From: Halobaculum sp. MBLA0143
GTDB taxonomy: Archaea > Halobacteriota > Halobacteria > Halobacteriales > Haloferacaceae
DNA: 64,000 nt
Assembly (NCBI RefSeq): GCF_041361465.1
Contig: NZ_JBGKAC010000002.1
Coordinates: 310,001-374,000 of the forward strand
Direction of reading: 5' to 3'
A model generated the notes under the pieces. That model was given only the letters and a program-made list of their open reading frames with translations. It was not told the origin of the DNA and made no database searches. Position numbers and translations under genes: made by a program. Below, in pieces: positions 7,385 through 15,559 of this stretch; position 1 is the stretch's first letter, and each line of letters starts with the position of its first letter.

Positions 7385-9490
7385 TTAGGCCGCGAGCGAG
7401 GGGAGCCTGTCGAGTGCGTCTTCGACAACCGCGTCGAGTTCTTCTCGGGCCGCTTCGACATCTTCCCCCGCGGCGATGCTGTCACACAGCTGCTCGAACG
7501 CGGACGACAACGTTTCGACCTGACTCTCGGTCAGGTGCGCGGGGTCGATCACGGGTACATCCTCCAGGTCGGAGATTTCGAGTTTCCCGAGGTCGTCGGC
7601 ATACTTCCGGCTCAGGTGTCGTGTGACCCGGTCCGCGACGGTGCTGTTCAGGTACGCGAGGACCGCTCTGGCTGCGTCTGCGTCGCCGTCGTGGAGGTAG
7701 ACGTTGTGGAGGTTGTTCAGCGTCCGAACGTCGGCCTCGTTCACAAAGAAGTCGAAGCCGGACTTGCTCATGTACGTCGCCAGGATGTCCGGCGGGTCCC
7801 GGCGGTCGACGGCGTACCACGGACTACGAGAGCCCGCGAGGTGGGTGTCTCTCGCGCCGAGTTCCTCACCACGGTCAAGATACGCCGCCAGCGCATCGTC
7901 GGCGTCTCGATCGACTGGGTTGCCGTCTTCGTCGTAACAGTAGAGTAACCAGACTGTCTCGCCAGCGTCGCGCCGTCGCTCCCAGTGATCCTCGTCGACC
8001 CGAAGCGCCTCCATCCCGTCCGTCCGGCGGAGAGTCCGAACTAGATACTCCTCGTCGAGCCCGTACGCTTCGACATCCGCCCGAGTCAGACAGAAGAAGT
8101 CGTTCATCCCGGTCGCAATCCCGCGCTTGATGTCGGCAATTTCCCCGAACGACCGGAGTTCCGGGAGCGAGTCCAACGAGTCCGGACGGACGTAGTTCCG
8201 CCAGTCTTCGTCGGCCTCTAGCTCTGCCTGTTCGAGTGTCCTCGCGTACCCGAACGCCGTCGGTCCCGACGGCTCGGCTTCGAGACAGTCGAGAATCGTC
8301 GCCGGCTCTGCCTCGTGTTCGACGCTGAGGAACGTTGTCGGCGCGGTCGTCTCTCCCGGATCGCGTTCCAACAGGGTGACACACGGCGTGACCCGTGCAC
8401 CGTCGAAAGCTTCGAGACCAGACTCAAGGAAAATCACCCCTCGGACGTGGAACTGTTCGAGGAGGAACGACCGCAGCCGTTCGCCGTAGTTCGTGTCACA
8501 GAATCGAGCGGGCGTCAGGAACGTCATCCGACCCTGTTCGCGCAGGAACTGGGTCGCGTGAGCGAAGAAGTAGACGTACAACGGAGTGTGTTCCGTGACC
8601 GACAGCCCCGCCCTGGCGTCGACGATCCGGTTGAACCGCTTCCGGTCGTCGTCGAGCGCTCCACTCCGAGAGTACGGCGGATTCGAGACGATCGCGTCGA
8701 CCTCCGGAAGCGCGACGGGGTCCTGCTGTCCGATTGTCGTCTCACTGCCACGGGGGCAGGCGTCCATGAAGTCCGTTACTTCCAGATTGGGCGCACCGAC
8801 CCCGTCGTCGAGCTTCAGCCCGGTCGCAGCCATCGTCACCGCCAACGGGCTCAGGTCAACCCCGTAGAGATCCTCAACTGACGCCCGCTTCCCGCCCTGG
8901 CGACGCTTTGCCTCGAACGCGCTCGCAGAGAGGACGCCAGTACCGACGCCGGGGTCGAGAATCGTGTCGTCTCCGTCGCGAACTGCCCACCTCGCCATCA
9001 GCTCGCTCACTGTGCTGGAGGTGTAGAACTGTCCCTGCCGGCGACGGGCCGATTGGACGACGAGTCGCTCGAACAGTTCGCCGATCAGCCGCGTCGGATC
9101 GGCGGCGTCGACGAGTTCGTCCCGAGAGTCCAGCAGTCGCTCGAACGCCTCTGTGTCGAGGTGCATCGCAAGTTCGTCCAGTTTCCACGGGTCGAGCCCG
9201 TCGTCGCCAGTCTGTGAAGCCGCTGCTCTGAAGTCCGACACGATTTCTTTCGGGTCTTCGAGCGGATCCAGACTTTCGAACTCTTCGCGGTGACGGCGGT
9301 AGAGCGTCGACTTCAACAGGAGGTTGAACGCACAGAGGACAGACACTGTCTCGTCGGGACTGTTGGCCTCTTCGAGACCGAGCCTGTCGAGCACGGCTTC
9401 GGTGTCGACAGTTGCCGCGGATTGGAGTCGCTCTTCGAAGCCGTAACCGACATCCTCGACAGCGTGACGGAGCTTGTCGACATCACTCAT
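7385..9490 (-). CDS. N6-adenine DNA methyltransferase (gamma class, N-S-M layout), solitary
   Basis: Protein of 701 residues. A helical N-terminal region of about 150 residues leads to RRQGQFYTSSTVSELMARW, then motif I (ILDPGVGTGVLSASAFEA) for S-adenosylmethionine and motif IV (VSNPPYSRSG), the N-P-P-Y of adenine-N6 methylases. Motifs typical of the Eco57I/type IIG group follow (TFLTPARFCDTNYGE). The C-terminal 300 residues should carry target recognition. I see no PD-(D/E)XK nuclease motif in it, and no restriction enzyme gene lies beside it, so it is either an orphan methylase or depends on an unrecognised nuclease. A TATA-like TTATAT at 9528-9533 lies about 40 nt upstream of the ATG. It is convergent with the metallopeptidase gene. 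Confidence 0.85.
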   Translation of the reverse strand: MSDVDKLRHAVEDVGYGFEERLQSAATVDTEAVLDRLGLEEANSPDETVSVLCAFNLLLKSTLYRRHREEFESLDPLEDPKEIVSDFRAAASQTGDDGLDPWKLDELAMHLDTEAFERLLDSRDELVDAADPTRLIGELFERLVVQSARRRQGQFYTSSTVSELMARWAVRDGDDTILDPGVGTGVLSASAFEAKRRQGGKRASVEDLYGVDLSPLAVTMAATGLKLDDGVGAPNLEVTDFMDACPRGSETTIGQQDPVALPEVDAIVSNPPYSRSGALDDDRKRFNRIVDARAGLSVTEHTPLYVYFFAHATQFLREQGRMTFLTPARFCDTNYGERLRSFLLEQFHVRGVIFLESGLEAFDGARVTPCVTLLERDPGETTAPTTFLSVEHEAEPATILDCLEAEPSGPTAFGYARTLEQAELEADEDWRNYVRPDSLDSLPELRSFGEIADIKRGIATGMNDFFCLTRADVEAYGLDEEYLVRTLRRTDGMEALRVDEDHWERRRDAGETVWLLYCYDEDGNPVDRDADDALAAYLDRGEELGARDTHLAGSRSPWYAVDRRDPPDILATYMSKSGFDFFVNEADVRTLNNLHNVYLHDGDADAARAVLAYLNSTVADRVTRHLSRKYADDLGKLEISDLEDVPVIDPAHLTESQVETLSSAFEQLCDSIAAGEDVEAAREELDAVVEDALDRLPSLAA

Positions 9491-9640
9491 TCGTTGGTTT
9501 CCGACTGTGCCCGGTTCGGCGGGTTCGGTTATATGCCAAGCGGTTCGTCAGTGTCGAACTATACACTGATTGGGTGCTTTGCCGCGTCGTCTCCGAAGAA
9601 GGCCACCGTCGATAAGCCCGCCCCACGTCCCCGCTCCCGC

Positions 9641-10792
9641 CTACTCCTCGGGCCAGTGCCCGTACGCGATATCCCGTTGAACCGCGTTCGGTCCCTCGTA
9701 CACGCTGGGGTACTTCGCGTCCCGGAACACGCGGTTGGCGCGCGTCTCCATCCGGAGGCCTTCACCGCCGTGGAGCTGTGCGGCCTCGCGGGCGACCGTC
9801 TCCGCCGTCCGGGTGGCGCGAGCCTTCGCCAGACTCGCCCAGAAGGCGGGGTCGTCGCCGGCGGCGACCCGTTCACACGCGGTCCAGGTCAGCGCCCGCG
9901 CGGCCTCGAACTGCTCGCGCATCTCGACGAGGCGGTGTTGGACGGTCTGGTTGTCGGCGACGCTGGCGTCGTACAGTTCGCGGTCGTGGACGTACGCCCA
10001 CGCCTCCTCGATGGCGGCCGCGGCGAGACCGATACCGTGGCCGGCGACGGCGATTCGCCCGTAGTTGAAGAACTGCGCGAGGTTGTAGAACCCCGAGCCC
10101 GGCTCGCCGAGTCGGTTGTCGACGGGCACCCGGACGCCGTCGAGTTCGACCCGAGCCTGTTGGCTGGCGCGTAGCCCCATCTTGCCGGTGATCGGCTCCG
10201 CCTCGTAGCCGGGGTCGTCCGTCGGGACGACGAACAACGAGTAGCTGTCGTGGCCGTCGGCCTCGCCGGTCCGGGCGTACACGACGATCCAGTCGGCGAC
10301 GACACCGTTGCTGGTCCAGTACTTCTCACCGTCCAGGACGTACTCGTCGCCGTCGCGGCGCGCGGTCGTCCCCATCCGGGCGAGGTCGGAGCCGCCGCGG
10401 GGCTCCGTCGCCGCCAGCCCCGTGATCTCGTCGCCGGCCGCGACCGGCGGGAGGAGTCGATCCTGCTGCGACTCCGTCCCGTACATCGTCACCACCTTCG
10501 CGCCGAAGTCGACGAGTTGGACGGCGAGTCCGATCCCCCCGTCCGCACGGAACAGCTCCTCGACGACCGCCAGCCGATCGGCGAGTGTCCACCCCTCGCC
10601 GCCGTACGTCTCGGGGACGTACTGACCCGCCAGCCGCTCGTCTTGAGCGGCCGTCACGACCGCCGCCGGATACTCACCGCTGGCGTCGTGTTCGGCCGCC
10701 GCCGGCCGCACCGTCTCGTCTGCGAACGCCCGCGCCCGTCGTTTCGCCTCGTGTGCCGACTCCGGAACGACCCGCTTCGACAGTAGATCCAT
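9641..10792 (-). CDS. Acyl-CoA dehydrogenase
   Basis: Full-length member of the family (383 residues). It oxidises an acyl-CoA thioester to the 2-enoyl-CoA, passing electrons from FAD to an electron-transfer flavoprotein. The middle has the FAD/substrate signature LAATEPRGGSDLARM. The C-terminal helix has RDAKYPSVYEGPNAVQRDIA, where the glutamate of Y-E-G is the usual catalytic base. The chain-length preference cannot be read. No other beta-oxidation gene is adjacent. An ATG at 10792 follows directly on a GTG at 10795; I use the ATG. The 180 nt upstream hold nothing that I can identify. Confidence 0.9.
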   Translation of the reverse strand: MDLLSKRVVPESAHEAKRRARAFADETVRPAAAEHDASGEYPAAVVTAAQDERLAGQYVPETYGGEGWTLADRLAVVEELFRADGGIGLAVQLVDFGAKVVTMYGTESQQDRLLPPVAAGDEITGLAATEPRGGSDLARMGTTARRDGDEYVLDGEKYWTSNGVVADWIVVYARTGEADGHDSYSLFVVPTDDPGYEAEPITGKMGLRASQQARVELDGVRVPVDNRLGEPGSGFYNLAQFFNYGRIAVAGHGIGLAAAAIEEAWAYVHDRELYDASVADNQTVQHRLVEMREQFEAARALTWTACERVAAGDDPAFWASLAKARATRTAETVAREAAQLHGGEGLRMETRANRVFRDAKYPSVYEGPNAVQRDIAYGHWPEE

Positions 10793-10971
10793 CACGTTCT
10801 ATCACGGACTCGACAGTACTGTGTGTTTCGACGGCACGGGTCGTCGGTGGCCTGGCGTCGTGTCCCCAGACGTACTCGTGTGGCGGCAAGCCGTGTCTCG
10901 ATTCCGTGGTGGGTTTCCTTCCCGCTGTGACGAGCCCCGAGTTCCGAGACTGCTCCGCTCGCCCCACGTAG

Positions 10972-12180
10972 TCACCCCACTGACCCAGAGACGGGAACGC
11001 CACAGACGGCTCCCAAGGCGTGAACCGCAGCCCCGGCGACGATCGCCGGTACGGTCGTGTACACGGTCGCCAGCACCGCGGCGACGCGGTCGACGGCGAC
11101 CAACGGGAAGATGGCGTCGCCGTCCTGTGCGACCGTGACGGCGACGAGCGCCGAGAAGGAGACGGCACCCTCGCCATAGGCGGCGGCGAACGCCACGTGT
11201 GGCCCACACCCCGGGAGCAGCCCGAACAGTCCGCCGGCGACGGGAGCCAGCGCGCCGTCGCCGGCGACGGCCCCGACAGCGTGACGGGTGACTCCTGGGA
11301 GTAGTCCGACGATGGCGAGGCCACCGACCGCCCAGACGACCGTCGGCGACGCGGTTCGAGCCGTCCGGGCCAGTGGTCGCCACCGACCGCCGACGGCGAC
11401 GGTGTCGGGTGCGAGCGTCGCCGCGACGGCACCGCCGACCCCGATGACAGCGACGGAGACGACGACTGGCTCCGGCACGACACCGGACACGCCGACGAGT
11501 CCGGCGACGCCGGCGACGAGTCCGACCCCGACCGCGAGGTACCAGACCGCCAACAGCGCGGCGACGACCGGAGACTCGGCTCCGTCCGGCCCGTCGGGGA
11601 CGTAACACTGATGATCGACGGCACACTGCCGGCTGTCGGTGACGACACACTCCTGATCGTCCGCGACGACACAGCCGTCGTCCGCGACGACCCTCTCTCG
11701 GCTGTCGTCACCGCCGCGCTCGGGCTCCGCACCGCCGTCGGCGACGGGATCACGCCGGCTCAGCGCCCGCTCGACACGGTCGATGCCGGGGGCGAGCGCG
11801 TCGACGGTGACGCCGGTGACGATCGCCGTCGGGAACGCGATCACGGAGACCGCGAGCGCGGCACCGGGGGCAACGGCCAGCAGGACGAAGACGGCGTCGC
11901 CGGCAGTCGCCGCCAGCGCCGCCACGACCGTGCCGAGCCCGACCGCAGAGCGACCGTACAGCGTCGCCACCGCGACCGCACCGCCACAGCCCGGGACGAG
12001 TCCGACGAGCGCGCCCACGACTGGGCCGACTCCACGACGGCTCGTCGCCGCCGCCAGCGTCTCTCGGGAGACGGTCCGGGAGACGACTCCCGCCGCCGCG
12101 ACCGACACGACGACGAACACACCCACTGCCGTCCACCCGTCGACCACTACGCTCACCAGCGTCGAACCGTGATCACTCAC
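10972..12180 (-). CDS. Putative 10-TM heavy-metal exporter (ArsP_2-like) with Cys-rich loop
   Basis: Integral membrane protein of 402 residues made of two related halves. Each half has the signature L-x-P-G-C-G: LVPGCGGAVAVATLYG near 58 and LLPGCGPHVAFAAAYGEG near 315. Each is followed by a helix containing G-D-A at the same spacing. This internal duplication is typical of the putative heavy-metal exporter family (PF11449). Between the halves is a hydrophilic loop (about 150-205) with four cysteines, two histidines flanking them nearby and many acids, which could bind metal at the membrane face. It is the last gene after a ferritin-like protein and a DtxR-type regulator, so iron or manganese is the likely cargo. 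A GTG start lies 8 nt downstream of a palindromic operator. Confidence 0.8.
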   Translation of the reverse strand: MSDHGSTLVSVVVDGWTAVGVFVVVSVAAAGVVSRTVSRETLAAATSRRGVGPVVGALVGLVPGCGGAVAVATLYGRSAVGLGTVVAALAATAGDAVFVLLAVAPGAALAVSVIAFPTAIVTGVTVDALAPGIDRVERALSRRDPVADGGAEPERGGDDSRERVVADDGCVVADDQECVVTDSRQCAVDHQCYVPDGPDGAESPVVAALLAVWYLAVGVGLVAGVAGLVGVSGVVPEPVVVSVAVIGVGGAVAATLAPDTVAVGGRWRPLARTARTASPTVVWAVGGLAIVGLLPGVTRHAVGAVAGDGALAPVAGGLFGLLPGCGPHVAFAAAYGEGAVSFSALVAVTVAQDGDAIFPLVAVDRVAAVLATVYTTVPAIVAGAAVHALGAVCGVPVSGSVG

Positions 12181-12188
12181 GAGCGCAC

Positions 12189-12208
12189 TTTTTAGGCTAG
12201 CCTAAAAA
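12189..12208. promoter_or_regulatory. Palindromic operator TTTTTAGGCTAGCCTAAAAA
   Basis: A perfect 20-bp palindrome whose centre is TTAGGCTAGCCTAA. It resembles the operators of DtxR/MntR/IdeR-type metal repressors, which share TTAGG/CCTAA half-sites. It lies in the 92-nt gap between the DtxR-type regulator gene and the exporter gene, 8-27 nt upstream of the exporter GTG. That is where the TATA box of a leaderless transcript would be, so repressor binding would block TBP/TFB. The regulator encoded just upstream is the obvious ligand. Confidence 0.8.
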
Positions 12209-12272
12209 AGCGTCGTAGGTTCCTCAAGAGCCGGCGAGACTGCCGTCGCGTCCGGGATTCGTCGCCGTCTCC

Positions 12273-12890
12273 TCAGCCGAGCGCGCAGTCGATCCGCCGG
12301 CAGTCCTCGGGGCTCTCGACCTCGCAGTAGTCCGTCGGCGGGTCGTCCGCGCCGTCGTCGTGGAGTCGGGTGTGGAGCCGACGGACCGCGTCGGTCGGGA
12401 GAGCGACGCCGACGCGGTAGGCTTGGCGTGGAGGGAGTCGAACGCCGGCGGTCGCCTCGAAGAAGCGCTCAACGACACACTGACGCCACTGTGTCGTGCG
12501 GGCGATCCGTTCTCCGCGGTCGGTCAGCTCCACACCGACGTACGGCTCCCGGACGAGCAGCCCGCGGTCGGCGAGCGTCGTCACCCGCTCGGTGACGGTC
12601 GCGGGCGCGACACCCAGTCGGTCGGCGAGCACCGTCGTCCCGACCGGCGACTCGTCACACACCGACGAGAGAAACACGGCCCGGAGGTGGCGCCCACCGG
12701 CCGCAGAGACGACTGGCTCTCCCGTCTCCGGGTCGTCGACGGCATCCGTCGGGGCCGCTGGCTCGACCGACACGATCTCCACGGCGTCGCCGTCCGCGAC
12801 ACACGACCGATCGCCGTCGGCCACGTACGATCGATCCCCGTCCGTGACACGCGCACGGTCGTCGTCGGGAGTCGCCTCGCCGCCGGTCAC
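12273..12890 (-). CDS. DtxR/MntR-family metal-dependent regulator
   Basis: Protein of 205 residues. An N-terminal stretch with near repeats of D-G-D-R-S-x-V-A-D-G-D is followed by a winged helix: LRAVFLSSVCDESPVGTTVL, then LGVAPATVTERVTTLADRGL and a wing (EPYVGVELTDRGERIA). The next helix (QWRQCVVERFFEATAGV) matches the dimerisation and metal-site region of DtxR proteins. The C-terminus has the C-x-x-x-C-x-x-D-C type cluster (PEDCRRIDCALG), common in SirR/MntR relatives. It sits between a ferritin-like gene, with a 4-nt ATGA overlap, and a metal exporter, and a matching palindrome lies downstream. It probably senses Fe(II) or Mn(II) and controls this operon. Confidence 0.85.
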   Translation of the reverse strand: MTGGEATPDDDRARVTDGDRSYVADGDRSCVADGDAVEIVSVEPAAPTDAVDDPETGEPVVSAAGGRHLRAVFLSSVCDESPVGTTVLADRLGVAPATVTERVTTLADRGLLVREPYVGVELTDRGERIARTTQWRQCVVERFFEATAGVRLPPRQAYRVGVALPTDAVRRLHTRLHDDGADDPPTDYCEVESPEDCRRIDCALG

Positions 12891-13414
12891 GACTCGTCGA
12901 ACTCGCGTGCGAACCCGCTGAACTCCTCGCGGTGGCTCTCCTCTTCGCCCAGGAGCCTGACGGCGAGGTCCTCCGTCACCGGGTCGTCTGCGTCACGGGC
13001 GGCCGCGACGAGGTCACGGTACGTCTCGATTGCGGCCTCCTCGTCGTCGAGGACGCCCCGAACGACGGACGCCACGTCGGTCGAGTCCTCGGGCGGACGC
13101 AGCGACTCCGGGCCGGCAGTGAACTCCGCCGACGACGGCGGCCGAGCACCCAGCTCTGACAGCCGCTCGGCGATCAATCGGGCGTGTTCCAACTCCTCCG
13201 TTACGTCAGCTTGGAGGCTCTCGACTACCTCCTGCGCCAAGAGGCCGTCGAGAACAACCGCGTTCGTCTGGTAGTCGACGACGGTCGACAGCTCACCGAG
13301 GTACGCCCGTTGGAGCAGCGAGATTACCTCCGTCTCGGCGGCCGTGGTCTCCCTCTCGTCGCCGCCGGCAGTCTCCGCTCGTGTCGTCGTCTCGGTCTCG
13401 AACTCTTGTGACAT
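12887..13414 (-). CDS. Ferritin-like four-helix-bundle protein
   Basis: Protein of 175 residues. After a disordered acidic start, four helices carry carboxylate and histidine ligands of the ferritin/rubrerythrin type: RAYLGELSTVVDYQTNAVV, VTEELEHARLIAERL, DDEEAAIETYRDLVAAA and LLGEEESHREEF. The E...E-x-x-H pairs appear in helices two and four, so a di-iron centre is likely. It may store or oxidise iron, or protect against peroxide like Dps/DpsL. It is the first gene of a three-gene operon with a metal regulator and exporter. A CTTAGGTC sequence near 13438-13446, one half of the operator motif, falls about 26 nt upstream of the start. Confidence 0.8.
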   Translation of the reverse strand: MSQEFETETTTRAETAGGDERETTAAETEVISLLQRAYLGELSTVVDYQTNAVVLDGLLAQEVVESLQADVTEELEHARLIAERLSELGARPPSSAEFTAGPESLRPPEDSTDVASVVRGVLDDEEAAIETYRDLVAAARDADDPVTEDLAVRLLGEEESHREEFSGFAREFDES

Positions 13415-13531
13415 CGACTTACAGTTGGGCTGTCACAGACCTAAGCGACCGTTTGGCACACGACGACCGCTGGCGACCCGTCGACTCGGCTCGACCGACT
13501 GCCGATTCCCACAGACGGGTGTCACCGTCGA

Positions 13532-14341
13532 CTACCCCAAGTCGGCACCGCGGAACCGTGTGTAGCCGACGGCGACCGGGAGGATCGTCCAGAGGAGTAA
13601 GATCGCACCCGGGAGGTACACGGACGCGAGCGGGTCGGTAGCGAACACTCGCCCGGCGTGGCTCGCCTCCAAGACGGCGACGGCGGCCTCGTTCGGCACG
13701 AGCATGCCGAACAGATCGATCCACCACGCCTCGGCGCGGCTGCTCGCCAGTCCGAGCTCCGCCGTGAGCCAGGTGACACCCTGCGTCAGCGGCGACCACA
13801 GGACGACCGTCACGAGGAACGTCCCGACGGTGACACCGGTCGCCCAGCCGTCGGTGGGGACGGCCGCGGAGATCCCGATCCCGACGGCGACGAACCCGAC
13901 GGCGATCGCCCACACCGCGACGGCGAACGGGACGAACAGCCCCGGGCCGACGCCGTTACCGGTGGTGAAGAGCGCCACTGCGGTCACCGTAACCCCAGCG
14001 AGCGTCGCCAGCGTCACGAGCGCCGTCCGACCGAGGAACTTCCCGATCACCACCTCCCGCCGCGAGGGCGGTAAGGCGAGGAGCGTCCGGAGCGACCCCG
14101 ACTCCCGTTCACTGGTGATCGACCCCTTGGCGACGAACAACGCCACGATGGGGAAGACGGTCGCCGACAGCTGTGCGACCACCCCGATCACCTGCCCCGG
14201 CTCCGCGTCGGCGGCGACGCCGAACAACGCCGCCGTCCCGCCGGTGAACAACACCAACGCCCCGACGACCGCCCACAGCGCCCACGACCGCCCGGCGTCG
14301 GCGACGTCCTTCCGTGCGATGGCGACCGCACGCCCGTTCAT
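13532..14341 (-). CDS. ABC-2 type transporter permease
   Basis: Membrane protein of 269 residues with about six hydrophobic segments. The N-terminus, MNGRAVAIARKDVADAGRSW, is the amphipathic opening usual for ABC-2 permeases such as the NosY/ABC2_membrane_2 group. The motif SITSERESGSLRTLLALPPS, which couples to the ATPase, is clear around residues 75-94. It overlaps the ATPase gene by 4 nt and is translated second. The pair would export a small molecule, lipid or peptide; the substrate is unknown. Confidence 0.9.
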   Translation of the reverse strand: MNGRAVAIARKDVADAGRSWALWAVVGALVLFTGGTAALFGVAADAEPGQVIGVVAQLSATVFPIVALFVAKGSITSERESGSLRTLLALPPSRREVVIGKFLGRTALVTLATLAGVTVTAVALFTTGNGVGPGLFVPFAVAVWAIAVGFVAVGIGISAAVPTDGWATGVTVGTFLVTVVLWSPLTQGVTWLTAELGLASSRAEAWWIDLFGMLVPNEAAVAVLEASHAGRVFATDPLASVYLPGAILLLWTILPVAVGYTRFRGADLG

Positions 14342-15432
14342 CCGTCCACCTCCGTCGTCGCGTCCGCGCCGTCCGTCGCCGGGTCCGTCCCCGTCTCGCC
14401 CACGGCGGCGGTCGCGGTCTGTCGGTTCGCTGCCGTCGTTGCCTCGTCGGCATCGTCGGCGTCCGTCCGAACCGTCTCCGGCCCGTCTGCGCCGGTGTAG
14501 CTGGCGAACAGGTCCTCCAGCGACGACTCACTGACCTGGAGGTCGGTCGCCGTCGCCGTCTCACGCACGCCGTCGACGAACCGGAGCTTCGCCGCCGGCT
14601 CCAGACACGTGGCTCTGACCTCGCCGCCGCTCGTCTCTACGTCCGTGATCTCCCCGTCGTCGGCGAACCGCTCCCGGAGCCGCTCCGTCTCGACGCCTCC
14701 GACGCCGTCGCCTGCGTTCTCGCCGTCCGCGAGCGTCAGCGTCACACGCGCGCCGACACCCAGCTCCGACCGCAGCCCGTCGACCGTGTCGACCGCGACG
14801 AGCTCCCCCTCGTTCGCGATCCCGACCCGGTCTGCGACCGCTCTGACCTGCGCCAGGACGTGCGAGGAGAAGAACACCGTCGTCCCGCTGTCCGCCTCCG
14901 AGCGCACGAGTTCCCGGAGCTCTCGGGCACCGTTCGGGTCGAGTCCGCTCGTCGGCTCGTCCAGGATCAACAGGTCGGGGTCGCCGACGAGTGCGATCCC
15001 GAGCGCCAGCCGCTGGGCCATCCCGGTGGAGTACTCCCCCGCCGGACGGTCTGCGTCCGACGGCGAGAGACCGACCCGGTCCAACAGTCTCGCAGGGTCG
15101 TCGTTCGCGTTCTTCAGCTCGACCGCGAACTCCAGGTGGCGGCGACCGCTGAGTCGGTCGTAGAGACCGTAGTCCTCGGGGACGACGCCGATTCGCTGGT
15201 GGACCGCCTCGCGGTCCGCGTGGACGTCGTGGCCGAGCACCTCCGCCGACCCCGCGGTCGGGGTGACGAAGTCCAACAGGACGTTGATCGTCGTCGACTT
15301 ACCCGCGCCGTTCGGTCCGAGGAAGCCGAACACCTCGCCGCGTTCGACGCGGAGGTTCACTTCGTCGACGGCCGTCACGTCGCCGAACCGCTTCGTGAGG
15401 TCGTTCGTCTGGATCGCCGGGGGACCAGGCAT
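14338..15432 (-). CDS. ABC transporter ATP-binding protein
   Basis: Protein of 364 residues. The ABC domain (about 1-230) has Walker A GPNGAGKST, the signature YSTGMAQRLALGIALVGD, Walker B LLILDEPTSGLDPNGA and a switch histidine in TVFFSSHVLAQV. A C-terminal extension of about 130 residues ends in an acidic, Thr/Ala-rich tail, as in many haloarchaeal CcmA-type ATPases. It is translationally coupled to the permease gene. The start ATG lies 128 nt from the divergent DUF4112 gene, so the two promoters share that gap. Confidence 0.92.
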   Translation of the reverse strand: MPGPPAIQTNDLTKRFGDVTAVDEVNLRVERGEVFGFLGPNGAGKSTTINVLLDFVTPTAGSAEVLGHDVHADREAVHQRIGVVPEDYGLYDRLSGRRHLEFAVELKNANDDPARLLDRVGLSPSDADRPAGEYSTGMAQRLALGIALVGDPDLLILDEPTSGLDPNGARELRELVRSEADSGTTVFFSSHVLAQVRAVADRVGIANEGELVAVDTVDGLRSELGVGARVTLTLADGENAGDGVGGVETERLRERFADDGEITDVETSGGEVRATCLEPAAKLRFVDGVRETATATDLQVSESSLEDLFASYTGADGPETVRTDADDADEATTAANRQTATAAVGETGTDPATDGADATTEVDG

Positions 15433-15559
15433 ACGTAGCTCTCTGTCACGACGTGGAATAAACGGGGGTCGTGTGTTTCCAGTCGCGCGACAGTGTTTCG
15501 CGGACGTTCGTCTCGCCGCCGTCGGTACGTTTTAGCCCCGTCCAGCAAACGACCTGGGT

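Noticed and set aside
7385-9490. Complete type IIG restriction-modification enzyme
   Set aside because: Methylase motifs are present but I find no PD-(D/E)XK or other nuclease motif in the N-terminal 150 residues, so only the methylase is claimed.
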